Origin: an uncultured Oscillospiraceae bacterium
Lineage (GTDB): Bacteria > Bacillota > Clostridia > Oscillospirales > Ruminococcaceae
Direction: 5' to 3'
DNA: 64,000 bases
Assembly (NCBI GenBank): GCA_900543705.1
Contig: UQSL01000003.1
Span: forward strand, 1 to 64,000
Shown piece after piece: positions 1-8,039 of the stretch. A model generated the notes under the pieces. The model did not search any database. It was given only the letters and a program-made list of their open reading frames with translations, and was not told where the DNA came from. Position 1 is the stretch's first letter. Every line of letters starts with the position of its first letter. The translations under genes were made by a program, and so were the position numbers.

Positions 1-61
1 ACAAAAACCATTTTTGCAGTTCTTACCGAGTTGGTAGTTCCGTGTGTGGGGTCCCTCTGTA

Positions 62-103
62 AGACAAAAAAATACCCCCCCGCCTGTGGCGGGGGCTTTT
101 TGT
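62..103 (+). terminator. Rho-independent terminator of an upstream gene
   Basis: An 8-bp GC stem (CCCCCGCC at 77-84, GGCGGGGG at 88-95, loop TGT) is preceded by an A tract and followed by CTTTTT, so it could work in both directions. It probably ends a gene lying left of the window. Confidence 0.8.
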
Positions 104-418
104 GTGCAAGGTCGCTATGTCAAGCTGAACGGGAATCTGGTTTGGCAGATTGTAGATAATGAGCGTTACCGTGAGATTATCTCCTCATGGAATTTGGCCA
201 CTACCTCTCTGTCTGAACAAGGAGGTATTTTTCTTCACCTTTGATGGGACATCCGACTTCCAGGATAATCATTCTTTTAGATGAATTAAACACAAGGGGT
301 TTGCCTGGAGAAATCGAGGATTGCCTCGTAATTTTGTCAAACGGGAAAGGATTATGTAAAAAAACAACAATTTTGATCAACTATTTATCTTAAAAAAGAA
401 AAGTATTATAAAATTCAC
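104..418. other. intergenic stretch, no supported gene
   Basis: Short open frames here show no recognisable family and no convincing ribosome site. The stretch becomes AT-rich from about 280 onward, as expected upstream of a promoter. Confidence 0.5.
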
Positions 419-447
419 TTGATGTTTTCCGCCTGATTTGCTATTCT
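419..447 (+). promoter_or_regulatory. sigma-A-type promoter for hppA
   Basis: TTGATG (419-424) and TATTCT (442-447) are separated by 17 nt, about 45 bases upstream of the chosen hppA start. The match to consensus is moderate. Confidence 0.5.
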
Positions 448-493
448 AAAAATATGATGCGGCTTTAATTTGAGTCATGGGAGGGAAATCTGT

Positions 494-2626
494 ATGAGTC
501 TAACCTTACTTGCCCCTGTCGGATCGGTACTGGCATTGTTGTTTGCCTTTTACCTGGCGCGCAAAGTTACCAGGGCGCCGGAGGGAACCGATTTGATGGA
601 AAAAATATCCCTTGCGGTACGAAAGGGAGCAAATGCTTACCTAAAACGGCAGTACACAGGAGTCATCCTCTTTTTTGCCGTGATGTTTATCATCCTGCTG
701 ATACTGGCCCTCACCGGGTATCTGACGATGTTTGTTCCATTTGCCTTTGTGACCGGAGGATTTTTCTCCGGACTATCGGGATTTATCGGGATGAAAATTG
801 CGACGGCGGCCAACGCCAGGACCGCTAATGCCGCAAGGAACAGCCTGAATTCCGGCCTGCGCATCGCATTTTCTTCTGGAGCGGTTATGGGATTTGTCGT
901 AGTCGGGCTTGGATTGCTTGATATTTCCTTTTGGTATTATTTCCTTAAGTTCTGGTATTCCGACCCGGCACATCTGACGCTTGCGGCTGGCCAGTTGTTG
1001 GAGGACGCCCAGATACAGGCGATTACCTCCGCCATGCTGACCTTTGGAATGGGCGCCTCCTCGATGGCACTGTTTGCCAGAGTCGGCGGCGGTATCTTCA
1101 CCAAGGCCGCAGATGTTGGGGCGGACCTCGTCGGAAAGGTGGAAGTCGGCATCCCGGAGGATGACCCCCGTAATCCGGCGGTCATCGCGGATAATGTCGG
1201 CGATAACGTCGGCGACGTCGCAGGAATGGGCGCGGATTTGTATGAATCCTATGTCGGTTCCATCATCTCCACCGCGGCCCTCGCTGTCGCAGGCGGATTT
1301 GGCTTTCAGGGTGTGACCATTCCAATGGTCATGGCGGCAATTGGAATCCTCGCCTCCGTCATCGGGACGTTCTTTGTACGCACCAAAGAGGGAGCAACTC
1401 AGAAAAACCTTCTCTCCGCCCTGCGCAGAGGAACCTGGATCAGTGCGGCTATTATCGCAGTTGCTTCCTTTCCGCTCATCTACTTTGGGCTGGGAAAAGA
1501 AAATATCGGGTTTTTCTTTGCCATTCTTTCAGGGCTGATTGCCGGAATCCTGATCGGCCTTACCACTGAGTACTATACTTCGGATTCCTACCGCCCGACC
1601 AGAAAGCTGTCCGGGACCTCGCTGACCGGTCCCGCGACCATCGTTATCGGCGGGCTTTCCCTTGGGATGCTCTCCACTGTTCTGCCGGTCATCATCGTCG
1701 GGGTGTCGGTTCTTGTGAGTTTCACGGTGTCCGGCGGAGCGGGGTCCATTGGGGATGTAAGCTTTAATCAGGGGCTATATGGCGTCGGGCTCTCCGCAGT
1801 CGGGATGCTCTCTACTCTCGGGATCACGTTGGCGACGGATGCTTACGGCCCGGTCGCAGACAATGCGGGCGGCATCGCAGAAATGGCGGGGCTTGGTGAA
1901 GAAGTTCGCGAACGCACGGATGCGCTTGATTCCCTTGGAAATACCACGGCTGCAACCGGCAAGGGCTTTGCCATTGGCTCCGCTGCATTGACGGCACTGA
2001 CCCTGATTGCCTCCTTTATCGCGGAGGTCAAGGTGATTGATCCCAGCTTTGAGTTTAAACTGAGTATTATCAATCCCCCGGTGCTCATCGGTTTGTTTGT
2101 CGGCGGTGTGCTCCCGTTTTTGTTCGCCGCCCTTACGATGGATGCTGTCGGGCGTGCGGCGCAGAGTATTGTCATCGAAGTCAGACGCCAGTTTCAGGAA
2201 ATCACCGGACTGATGGAGGGAAAAGCAGAGCCGGATTATGCTTCCTGCGTGGACATCTGTACGAAATCTGCGCAAAAGGAGATGATTCTCCCGGCCATTA
2301 TCGCGGTTCTCTCACCGATTATTGTGGGCCTGTTGCTGGGTGTAAACGGCATCTGCGGGATGTTGGCGGGTGCCACTGTGACTGGATTTATCCTTGCCGT
2401 CATGATGGCGAACGCTGGCGGCGCGTGGGATAACGCGAAGAAATACATTGAAAGCGGAGCGCATGGCGGAAAGGGAAGTGAGGCGCACAAGGCGGCAGTC
2501 GTCGGCGACACGGTTGGTGACCCGTTCAAGGATACCTCCGGCCCATCCATTAACATTTTGATTAAGTTGCTTTCCATGGTTTCCATTGTCTTTGCGGGCT
2601 TTATTCTCGCGTTCCATCTATTCTAA
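494..2626 (+). CDS. hppA: Membrane-bound ion-translocating pyrophosphatase, K+-dependent type
   Basis: This integral membrane enzyme hydrolyses pyrophosphate and uses the energy to pump Na+ and/or H+ out of the cell. The protein has about 710 residues and many hydrophobic segments, the usual family length. The family's repeated-aspartate substrate motif is present as DNVGDNVGDVAGMGADLYES near residue 230, and another acidic cluster (DNAGGIAEM) lies near 455. The segment GNTTAATGKG has Ala and Gly at the two positions that separate K+-dependent enzymes from K+-independent ones (which carry Lys and Thr). All characterised Na+-pumping members are K+-dependent, so Na+ pumping is possible but not proven. 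I chose ATG 494 over an in-frame TTG at 470 because GGGAGGG lies 8 nt upstream of it. The gene stands alone with its own promoter and a strong terminator. Together with ppdK it points to PPi-linked energy metabolism. Confidence 0.96.
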   Translation: MSLTLLAPVGSVLALLFAFYLARKVTRAPEGTDLMEKISLAVRKGANAYLKRQYTGVILFFAVMFIILLILALTGYLTMFVPFAFVTGGFFSGLSGFIGMKIATAANARTANAARNSLNSGLRIAFSSGAVMGFVVVGLGLLDISFWYYFLKFWYSDPAHLTLAAGQLLEDAQIQAITSAMLTFGMGASSMALFARVGGGIFTKAADVGADLVGKVEVGIPEDDPRNPAVIADNVGDNVGDVAGMGADLYESYVGSIISTAALAVAGGFGFQGVTIPMVMAAIGILASVIGTFFVRTKEGATQKNLLSALRRGTWISAAIIAVASFPLIYFGLGKENIGFFFAILSGLIAGILIGLTTEYYTSDSYRPTRKLSGTSLTGPATIVIGGLSLGMLSTVLPVIIVGVSVLVSFTVSGGAGSIGDVSFNQGLYGVGLSAVGMLSTLGITLATDAYGPVADNAGGIAEMAGLGEEVRERTDALDSLGNTTAATGKGFAIGSAALTALTLIASFIAEVKVIDPSFEFKLSIINPPVLIGLFVGGVLPFLFAALTMDAVGRAAQSIVIEVRRQFQEITGLMEGKAEPDYASCVDICTKSAQKEMILPAIIAVLSPIIVGLLLGVNGICGMLAGATVTGFILAVMMANAGGAWDNAKKYIESGAHGGKGSEAHKAAVVGDTVGDPFKDTSGPSINILIKLLSMVSIVFAGFILAFHLF

Positions 2627-2655
2627 ACGGCTTTGTGTTCTTCTTCTCCTAAATC

Positions 2656-2704
2656 GCAGCCGGGCGGGTATCTCCTCCGCTGGGGGATACCCGCCCGGTT
2701 TGTG
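2656..2704 (+). terminator. Terminator of hppA
   Basis: A 13-bp stem pairs CCGGGCGGGTATC (2660-2672) with GATACCCGCCCGG (about 2686-2698), followed by TTTGTGTTTT. Confidence 0.85.
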
Positions 2705-2729
2705 TTTTCCCTTGCGACGGCGCGGCAGC

Positions 2730-2873
2730 ATGGACTTTGAGGAGTAGCTGAAGCAAATTCGGGAGAATTCCAATGAGAGGACAGTGCATCCGGACTGGGT
2801 TTGGCAAGCACCTTTTTCAATCGGCGGGAGTCGGACGTACACTCACAAAAAGAAGCAAACTGCCGGAATTTGA
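2730..2873 (+). pseudogene. possible short gene remnant with early stop
   Basis: A 48-codon frame opens with ATG 2730 but meets TAG after five codons (2745-2747). It then reads on as a protein-like stretch containing VHPDWVWQAPFSIGGSRTYT. There is no recognised family and no convincing ribosome site. It may be a decayed small gene or chance. Confidence 0.25.
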
Positions 2874-2896
2874 GTGAATTCTGCTTAGAAACCAGA

Positions 2897-2924
2897 TCCC
2901 CCTCTCCGATGAGGATAGGGGGAA
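2897..2924 (-). terminator. weak hairpin downstream of MATE gene
   Basis: CCCCCT and AGGGGG arms (about 2899-2922) enclose an imperfect stem just past the MATE stop codon. No clear T tract follows on the minus strand, so termination is uncertain. Confidence 0.4.
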
Positions 2925-2931
2925 GGATGCT

Positions 2932-4362
2932 TTAAGCCTGAGGCTGTTCGGGCTCTTTTTCCTTGACGTAATGGACCTTTTGCCAGCTCTTGAGCCAATG
3001 TCCCTTCTTGTAATAAATAAAATAGCACAAGGAGGAAAGACCCCATGTCAGCGGGTAACAGACAAGGACCAGATAATATTCCTGCCAGATGGAAAGGATA
3101 ATCGTCAGCCATAGAATTCGGACGATACACATGTTAAAGATGGAAATAATCATTGGTACTACCGCGTTACCGGCACCTCGGATGACGCCTGCGAGGATAT
3201 CGTTAAAGGTAAACAGAAAATAGGTGCCGCCGAGTACGGTGATCGTCTGGATTCCATAGGCAATGACGTTTTCTTCATTGGAGAACAGGCCGATCAGCGG
3301 TCGTGAGAAGAGAACGGCGGTCCATCCGGCGGCAATCATAACAACCAGACCCATAATAATCGCCGTTTTGGTTCCCTTTTTCGCGCGTTCCATGTTTCCC
3401 GCCCCAAGGTTTTGTGCGGTAAAGGTGGTCATGGCAAGCGACAGGGCATTGAGCGGCATGTAGACGAACCCATCAATACGGTTTGCCGCAGAGTACCCCG
3501 CCATGGCGGTAGAGCCGAAGATATTAACCTTAGACTGGATGACAATGTTGGACAGGGAAATGACCATGGACTGAACACCGGCAGGTAAGCCAATTTTTGC
3601 AATGCGGATAAAAATTTCCTTATCAAAACGGATTTTACTCAAAATAAGCCGGTACTCATCCGTGCAGCGCACAAGATTGATGATGACCAGTATACAGGAG
3701 AGGAGCTGAGACAGGATGGTACCCCATGCCACACCTGCAACCCCCATCTGGAAGACACAGACAAACAAGAGGTTGAGCACAATATTGGCGATACCGGATA
3801 TAATTAGGTAGTACAGCGGACGCTTGGAATCCCCGATAGCCCGCAGAATACCGCTGCCGATGTTGTATACCGTCAGGGTAATAACGCCGCCGAAGTAGAT
3901 ACGCAAATAAAGTACCGCCTGATCCATGACGTCATCAGGCGTATTCATCAGCTCGAGCAGGAGAGGAGAAACCAAAATTCCCAAGACACCGAGGACAATG
4001 CCGAACACCAGGGCAACCGCCATAGCGGTGTGGACACTTTTTTCCAGGTTCTCATGCTCTTTAGCACCGTAATACTGGGAGATGACAACACCGGAACCGG
4101 TACCCATCCCCATGAAAAAGCCGATAATCAGACCTGTCAGCGGGCCTGTCGCCCCGACCGCTGCCAGAGCGGTATGTCCGACAAACTGTCCCACAACCAG
4201 AGAATCGACTGTGTTGTACAACTGCTGAAACAGATTCGCCCACATAATCGGCAGGGCAAACATAATCAGCCGTTTCCAAATCGGGCCGCTGGTCAGGTCA
4301 ACGACTCTTCCCGCCTTATTCGGCCCCTTTGTACTCTTCAGGATACCTTCCTTTGCTTCCAA
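2932..4362 (-). CDS. MATE family multidrug/Na+ efflux transporter
   Basis: This is a polytopic exporter of the multi-antimicrobial extrusion family, expected to move cationic drugs or metabolites out in exchange for Na+ or H+. The protein has about 476 residues with roughly 12 hydrophobic segments in two related halves. The start of the first half (WKRLIMFALPIMWANLFQQL, then YNTVDSLVVGQFVG) is typical of the DinF/NorM-like clostridial branch. The open frame extends upstream to 4542, but that part is Cys-rich and unlike the family. I chose TTG at 4362 because AAAGGAG stands 11 nt upstream of it. The C-terminus is Lys/Glu-rich. It is monocistronic, and its substrate cannot be inferred from context. 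Confidence 0.93.
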   Translation of the reverse strand: MEAKEGILKSTKGPNKAGRVVDLTSGPIWKRLIMFALPIMWANLFQQLYNTVDSLVVGQFVGHTALAAVGATGPLTGLIIGFFMGMGTGSGVVISQYYGAKEHENLEKSVHTAMAVALVFGIVLGVLGILVSPLLLELMNTPDDVMDQAVLYLRIYFGGVITLTVYNIGSGILRAIGDSKRPLYYLIISGIANIVLNLLFVCVFQMGVAGVAWGTILSQLLSCILVIINLVRCTDEYRLILSKIRFDKEIFIRIAKIGLPAGVQSMVISLSNIVIQSKVNIFGSTAMAGYSAANRIDGFVYMPLNALSLAMTTFTAQNLGAGNMERAKKGTKTAIIMGLVVMIAAGWTAVLFSRPLIGLFSNEENVIAYGIQTITVLGGTYFLFTFNDILAGVIRGAGNAVVPMIISIFNMCIVRILWLTIILSIWQEYYLVLVCYPLTWGLSSLCYFIYYKKGHWLKSWQKVHYVKEKEPEQPQA

Positions 4363-4775
4363 ACCGCAATACACTCCTTTGACATGTTGTGTCTGTAATG
4401 TGTGGATAACCGGGATGCGCCTAATATCCATACAACACAAACAGGAAAACCTCAAACAATTTAACTGTAACACAGGGGATATGGGCGGTGTCAAGCAAAC
4501 CGAAGAAAACAAATTTACTTTTGGATGAAAGACGAAAAACAAATCATTATTTTATATATAGTGATGAATACATTTTGTACGAAAACAAGTTATACCAATT
4601 TTAATTCAATTGGACTTTCTTTTTTTCGTGTATATGGTGGGAAAAATTCATCTGTTTTTTATGGATAATACCAGGCATCAGGATTTGTCAGAATCTCTTA
4701 TCCTCTGGGCTCAAAAGGGTTTGTCTTTGAGCGAACAACTCGATATAATGAGAACAGAGAACGGGAGGAGTACGG
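4363..4775. other. AT-rich intergenic region between divergent genes
   Basis: It holds the upstream regions of the minus-strand MATE gene and the plus-strand acetyltransferase remnant. Several AT-rich hexamers could serve as promoters, but none has both boxes at good spacing. No gene is supported. Confidence 0.5.
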
Positions 4776-5268
4776 ATGAAAATTTGTATCTGTAACACTG
4801 AACGGCAGCTTGAGGAATTGGCTACGCTGGCAAATGAAATCTGGCACGAATACTTTGTGGAGATTTTAAGTCCCCAGCAAATTGATTACATGGTGGAGAA
4901 ATTCCAGAGCAAACAGGCGCTGGAAAAAGCGATCGATGAGTGGATATACCTATTTCCTGCTCTATGAGGGGAAAAAGCTCCTGGGATATTGCGGTGTCAG
5001 GCCGGAAGATGAACGCATGTTCTTGAGCAAGCTCTACCTGCATAAGGAGCAGAGGGGAAAGGGACTGTCCTCCCTGCTGCTTAGCAGGGCGATTGATTAT
5101 ACCAAGGAGCTTGGCAAAACCGCGATTTATCTCACCTGCAACAAGTACAATACACATAGCCTGGATGTTTACCATGCCAAGGGATTTTATCAGATTGATG
5201 CGGTCAAAACCGATATTGGAAACGGCTTTATCATGGACGACTATGTGCTCCAAAAGGATATTGTATAA
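4776..5268 (+). pseudogene. GNAT-family N-acetyltransferase, single-base frameshift
   Basis: The first 55 codons from ATG 4776 (ribosome site GGGAGGAG just upstream) read as the N-terminus of a GNAT acetyltransferase. They then run into a stop at 4965-4967. The rest of the protein continues without loss in another frame. Dropping one T at about 4941 joins KAIDE directly to GYTYFLLYEGKKLLGYCGV. The downstream part has the acetyl-CoA pyrophosphate-binding segment EQRGKGLSSLL and the C-terminal YHAKGFYQID strand-helix motif. Repaired length is about 163 residues, normal for the family. Everything but the one base looks healthy, so the lesion is recent or a sequencing error. The substrate is unknown. 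Confidence 0.8.
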
Positions 5269-5303
5269 GGAAATGTGCATACCGGCATCGCCGGCGGATG
5301 CCG

Positions 5304-5343
5304 AAAACAGCCTGTCCGAATTCCATTAGGACAGGCTGTTTCC
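5304..5343 (+). terminator. Terminator after acetyltransferase remnant
   Basis: AACAGCCTGTCC (5306-5317) pairs perfectly with GGACAGGCTGTT (5329-5340), with an A tract before it and Ts after. It may be bidirectional, also ending the minus-strand remnant at 5377-5800. Confidence 0.85.
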
Positions 5344-5376
5344 GGTTTCCCATAGAAGACCGCATAAATAGAACAG

Positions 5377-5800
5377 TTACTCGATATCGCTTCCCTTGTG
5401 GGGCTTGGAAAGATATTCTTTCGCCGCTTTGCACCAGCCTTCCTCTGTCACATGGACAAAGGCCCGTTTGGCGCCGGGGGAGTACAGGTTAGAGCTGTCC
5501 GGGCAGCTCAGCGACGCAGGCTGTCCGGAAAAGGGAGGGCGTGTCCTTCCTCGTCAACAAGAGGTCCGAAGTGTATTTGCTGTCCATGGAACAGGTCGTG
5601 TATTGCCGCTGACCGGCTAAACGCAGGAAGGCAATCGTCGGCTGCGGAGAAAAATCCAGGTACCATGCAAAACGGGAGTCAGACAGCGGTGTGCCTTGCG
5701 AAACAAAGAAATCGAAATCCTTACGCACGATCATGCTGCCCACCAACATCTTTTGGGCCGGCCATGAAAGGAAACAAGTAAGATATCCATACAGTGTCAA
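5377..5800 (-). pseudogene. decayed reverse-strand gene of unknown family, several frameshifts
   Basis: Three minus-strand frames follow one another as protein-like segments. The first runs from TTG 5800 and includes FAWYLDFSPQPTIAFLRLAG and TTCSMDSKYTSDLL. The second is a short middle segment reading DEEGHALPFPDSL. The third is a tail containing NLYSPGAKRAFVHVTEEGW and ending KPHKGSDIE with TAA at 5377-5379. Joining them takes at least two frame changes, giving about 140 residues. A purine-rich GGAGAGG stretch precedes the start. I do not recognise the family. The smooth hand-over between frames argues for a genuine gene that decayed in place. Confidence 0.5.
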
Positions 5801-5958
5801 CTTCCTCTCCGCCCCTGCCGTTTGCTACGTGAGGGGCCGGCGTTCTTTGTGGAAAAGGGTTAGACTGCAAATAGACCAAGGGGCTGACTACGGCCACACC
5901 TGGGTTTGCCGGGGACCGGGTTGCAGCAAATCAAAAGATCTTTTTGCCCAGTAACTAT

Positions 5959-5987
5959 TTGACACAGAAAAAGTTTTGGAATATACT
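5959..5987 (+). promoter_or_regulatory. Promoter of the marR-exporter operon
   Basis: A perfect TTGACA (5959-5964) and TATACT (5982-5987) are spaced by 17 nt, about 36 bases before the MarR start codon. Confidence 0.85.
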
Positions 5988-5999
5988 TAACAAAGTTAA
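5987..5999 (+). promoter_or_regulatory. candidate MarR operator
   Basis: The palindrome TTAAC-AAA-GTTAA directly abuts the -10 box and covers the expected transcription start. That placement suits autorepression by the MarR protein encoded next. The assignment is inferred from position. Confidence 0.5.
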
Positions 6000-6023
6000 C
6001 TAGACGAAAGGACTGCAATACAC

Positions 6024-6470
6024 ATGGAGTGGACAGATATGATGCATTATCAACAGCAGCTGCAAAAGATCATGCGGTCCCTGCTGCCCGTACGCAAATC
6101 TGCGCTGACCGTCAGTGAATGCGAGGTCTTGGCGCATCTGTATTTGCAGCCGGAGCAAAATACACCCGTTTTGCTCAGTCAGGGCAGCGGCATGAAAAAA
6201 GAGGCGGTGAGCCGTTGTCTGAAGGCACTTTATGAAAAAAACTGTATACGCAAACAGCGACAGACAACAGATGAGCGGAGCTATCAGTTGTTTATCACAG
6301 AAACCGGTCTTGTCGAATTGAAGAAGGGATATGAAAGTATTTTACAACCCTTCTACGATCTGTGGCGCAGTTCCGGTGAAGATTTTGAGGCATTTATGCA
6401 TTACGCGGATAAACTCGCCGCACATATTGAGAAAGGACAGGAAAATACCCGTGACTATGAAGTTTTATGA
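6024..6470 (+). CDS. MarR family transcriptional regulator
   Basis: This 148-residue winged-helix DNA-binding protein probably acts as a dimer and represses its own operon. The central region has the helix-turn-helix and wing layout of MarR proteins: VSECEVLAHLYL, then SGMKKEAVSRCLKALYEKN as recognition helix, then the wing KQRQTTDERSYQLFITETG, followed by a C-terminal dimerisation helix. Its stop codon overlaps the start of the exporter gene by 14 bases, so the two are translationally linked. MarR repressors are often relieved by aromatic acids or drugs, which fits a FUSC-type exporter partner. A palindrome overlaps the promoter. Confidence 0.9.
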   Translation: MEWTDMMHYQQQLQKIMRSLLPVRKSALTVSECEVLAHLYLQPEQNTPVLLSQGSGMKKEAVSRCLKALYEKNCIRKQRQTTDERSYQLFITETGLVELKKGYESILQPFYDLWRSSGEDFEAFMHYADKLAAHIEKGQENTRDYEVL

Positions 6471-7521
6471 CGCGCTGCAGATGGATCCCGCCGTACTGAA
6501 ACGGGAAATTGCTGCTTGTGAGACAAGGCGGGAGAAAATATATTACAGGATTGCCATGGCAGTGCGCTCTGCGCTGATCGTGGCCTTTGCTATCGTGTTT
6601 ATCAGCCTGCTATCTGATATTTTTGGCACTGACAACACCCCCCTGGCGGTGGCATTATTTTGCATGATGCTGGGCATCCGCTTTGTCAATTTTGAGTACT
6701 GTATCGGCGACTCTCTCATAACCTTGGCGGCGGTGCTGGCCATTCTGGTGCTGGCTCCCAGCGCGGCGGCGGTGATACCGCCGGTTTTTTTGGTTCCGCT
6801 GCATTTTGCAGCCTTTTTTGCCCTGCTCTATATGACCACCCAGCGGCCTGAAATGGGCAACGGCGGCTTATACAGCTTTGCCTACATCTATCTGACAGGC
6901 AACCCGGTGGTTGGAGAGGCTCTCATTCGCCGCGGGCTATTGGCTCTGGTGGGCTATTTGATCTGCGGCACGATCCTGTTCGCCAAGCACCGAAATCAGC
7001 ACAAAACAACTCGTTTTGTTCAAGTGATGCGGAAGTTTGATCTTTCCACGCCGATCCACCTGTGGCAGCTGCGTATGGCGCTTGGAGTGAGCCTGGTAAT
7101 GACAGCCGGACAGGTGTTTGATGTGGAGCGGTTTATGTGGATGGGATTTGCCTGTGCATCGCTGCTGTCAGAATATCCTTACTCCGGAAATACGACCGTC
7201 CGCTTCCGGCAACGGATCGTGGGGGCGGTCGCAGGCTCCTGCGCGTTTTTTGTTCTTTATCTGGTAATCCCCGAAGCTTTCCAGCCGTTGATGGGGCCGT
7301 TGGGAGGGCTGTGTTTGGGCTTTTGCACCGATTATCGGTATAAGACGGCAATGAACTGCTTTGGCGCACTGATGCTGGGCGCCGGGATCTATGGGCTCCA
7401 GGGAGCGGTGGTCCTGCGGATCGTGGATACCATCCTTGGCGTGATATTTGGTCTGGTATTCGCTGCGATTTTCCACCGGCTGGCAGCGGTTAGAATTCTG
7501 CCCAATCCGGAAGGTGAGTAA
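6457..7521 (+). CDS. FUSC-family aromatic-acid-exporter-like membrane protein
   Basis: This membrane protein of about 354 residues has two blocks of hydrophobic segments: residues about 25-150 (RSALIVAFAIVFISLLSD, then several consecutive helices) and about 205-345. The halves repeat the FUSC/ArAE pattern found in YccS- and AaeB-like exporters, where a second conserved membrane domain follows a cytosolic linker. I chose ATG 6457 within the MarR 3' end; the long upstream extension of this frame overlaps MarR coding sequence. It is co-transcribed with the MarR gene, which suggests inducible efflux of a small aromatic or toxic compound. The substrate is inferred only from family and context. Confidence 0.8.
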   Translation: MKFYDALQMDPAVLKREIAACETRREKIYYRIAMAVRSALIVAFAIVFISLLSDIFGTDNTPLAVALFCMMLGIRFVNFEYCIGDSLITLAAVLAILVLAPSAAAVIPPVFLVPLHFAAFFALLYMTTQRPEMGNGGLYSFAYIYLTGNPVVGEALIRRGLLALVGYLICGTILFAKHRNQHKTTRFVQVMRKFDLSTPIHLWQLRMALGVSLVMTAGQVFDVERFMWMGFACASLLSEYPYSGNTTVRFRQRIVGAVAGSCAFFVLYLVIPEAFQPLMGPLGGLCLGFCTDYRYKTAMNCFGALMLGAGIYGLQGAVVLRIVDTILGVIFGLVFAAIFHRLAAVRILPNPEGE

Positions 7522-7570
7522 CGGATCATGAGAGAGGTGCCATCTGCTCCCGTGAGGATGTGCGCTCGGC

Positions 7571-7602
7571 CTGCCTTGGTTCGCCAAGGCGAGCCAAGGC
7601 AG
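7571..7602 (+). repeat. 15-bp hairpin downstream of exporter gene
   Basis: CTGCCTTGG-T-TCGCC and GGCGA-G-CCAAGGCAG fold with a 2-nt loop and one G-T pair. No T tract follows, so it is not a standard terminator. It may be an mRNA 3' stabiliser or a small palindromic repeat. Confidence 0.6.
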
Positions 7603-7876
7603 GTGCTCAAACCCACAATTCCCATTTTGCAATCAACCCTTATTTTTTGTATAACAGAAAACGAGGAAAGTAAAAACTCAAATGTTTCTTTTGTACATTT
7701 TATCCAGTGTACATTTTGATTCTTTATATCCCTAGAGATAAGAGAGCTGGATGTGGTTCAAATCGCTCAAGTGGCTGCTGTCAAAAGAGCAGCAAGCATG
7801 GACATAATGTATTTTTGAAAACAGAATACATTTTGCGTTTTCATTTAGACTTGTACAAACAGCCCAAAATAACAGG
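7603..7876. other. intergenic, no supported gene
   Basis: Short frames only, with stop codons in all six frames and no family resemblance. The stretch is AT-rich in the middle. Confidence 0.5.
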
Positions 7877-7923
7877 GACCCCCCCGCACATTGCCCAAAC
7901 GGGAATGCACGGGGGGGTTTTGG
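7877..7923. terminator. Bidirectional terminator between exporter operon and ppdK
   Basis: The outer stem pairs ACCCCCCCG (7878-7886) with CGGGGGGGT (about 7910-7918), with further pairing inside. TTTT follows on the plus strand, and a TTATTTT stretch follows a little later on the minus strand. Confidence 0.7.
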
Positions 7924-7926
7924 CTT

Positions 7927-8036
7927 TCAGATATAGACCTCCACGGTCAAATCATGCCATTTTGACGGTTTTATGCCGTATCCATGGGATTTATAGAAGG
8001 TTTGCGCCTCGTCAAATCCAATGGTGAATGACAGGA
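7927..8036 (-). pseudogene. C-terminal fragment resembling a GNAT acetyltransferase
   Basis: Directly after the ppdK stop codon the minus strand reads about 36 residues. They include IGFDEAQTFYKSHGYGIKPS and end VEVYI before TGA at 7927-7929. The FYKSHGY segment resembles the terminal motif of GNAT acetyltransferases. No start codon or ribosome site exists, so if real it is a truncated remnant left beside ppdK. Confidence 0.35.
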
Positions 8037-8039
8037 CTC

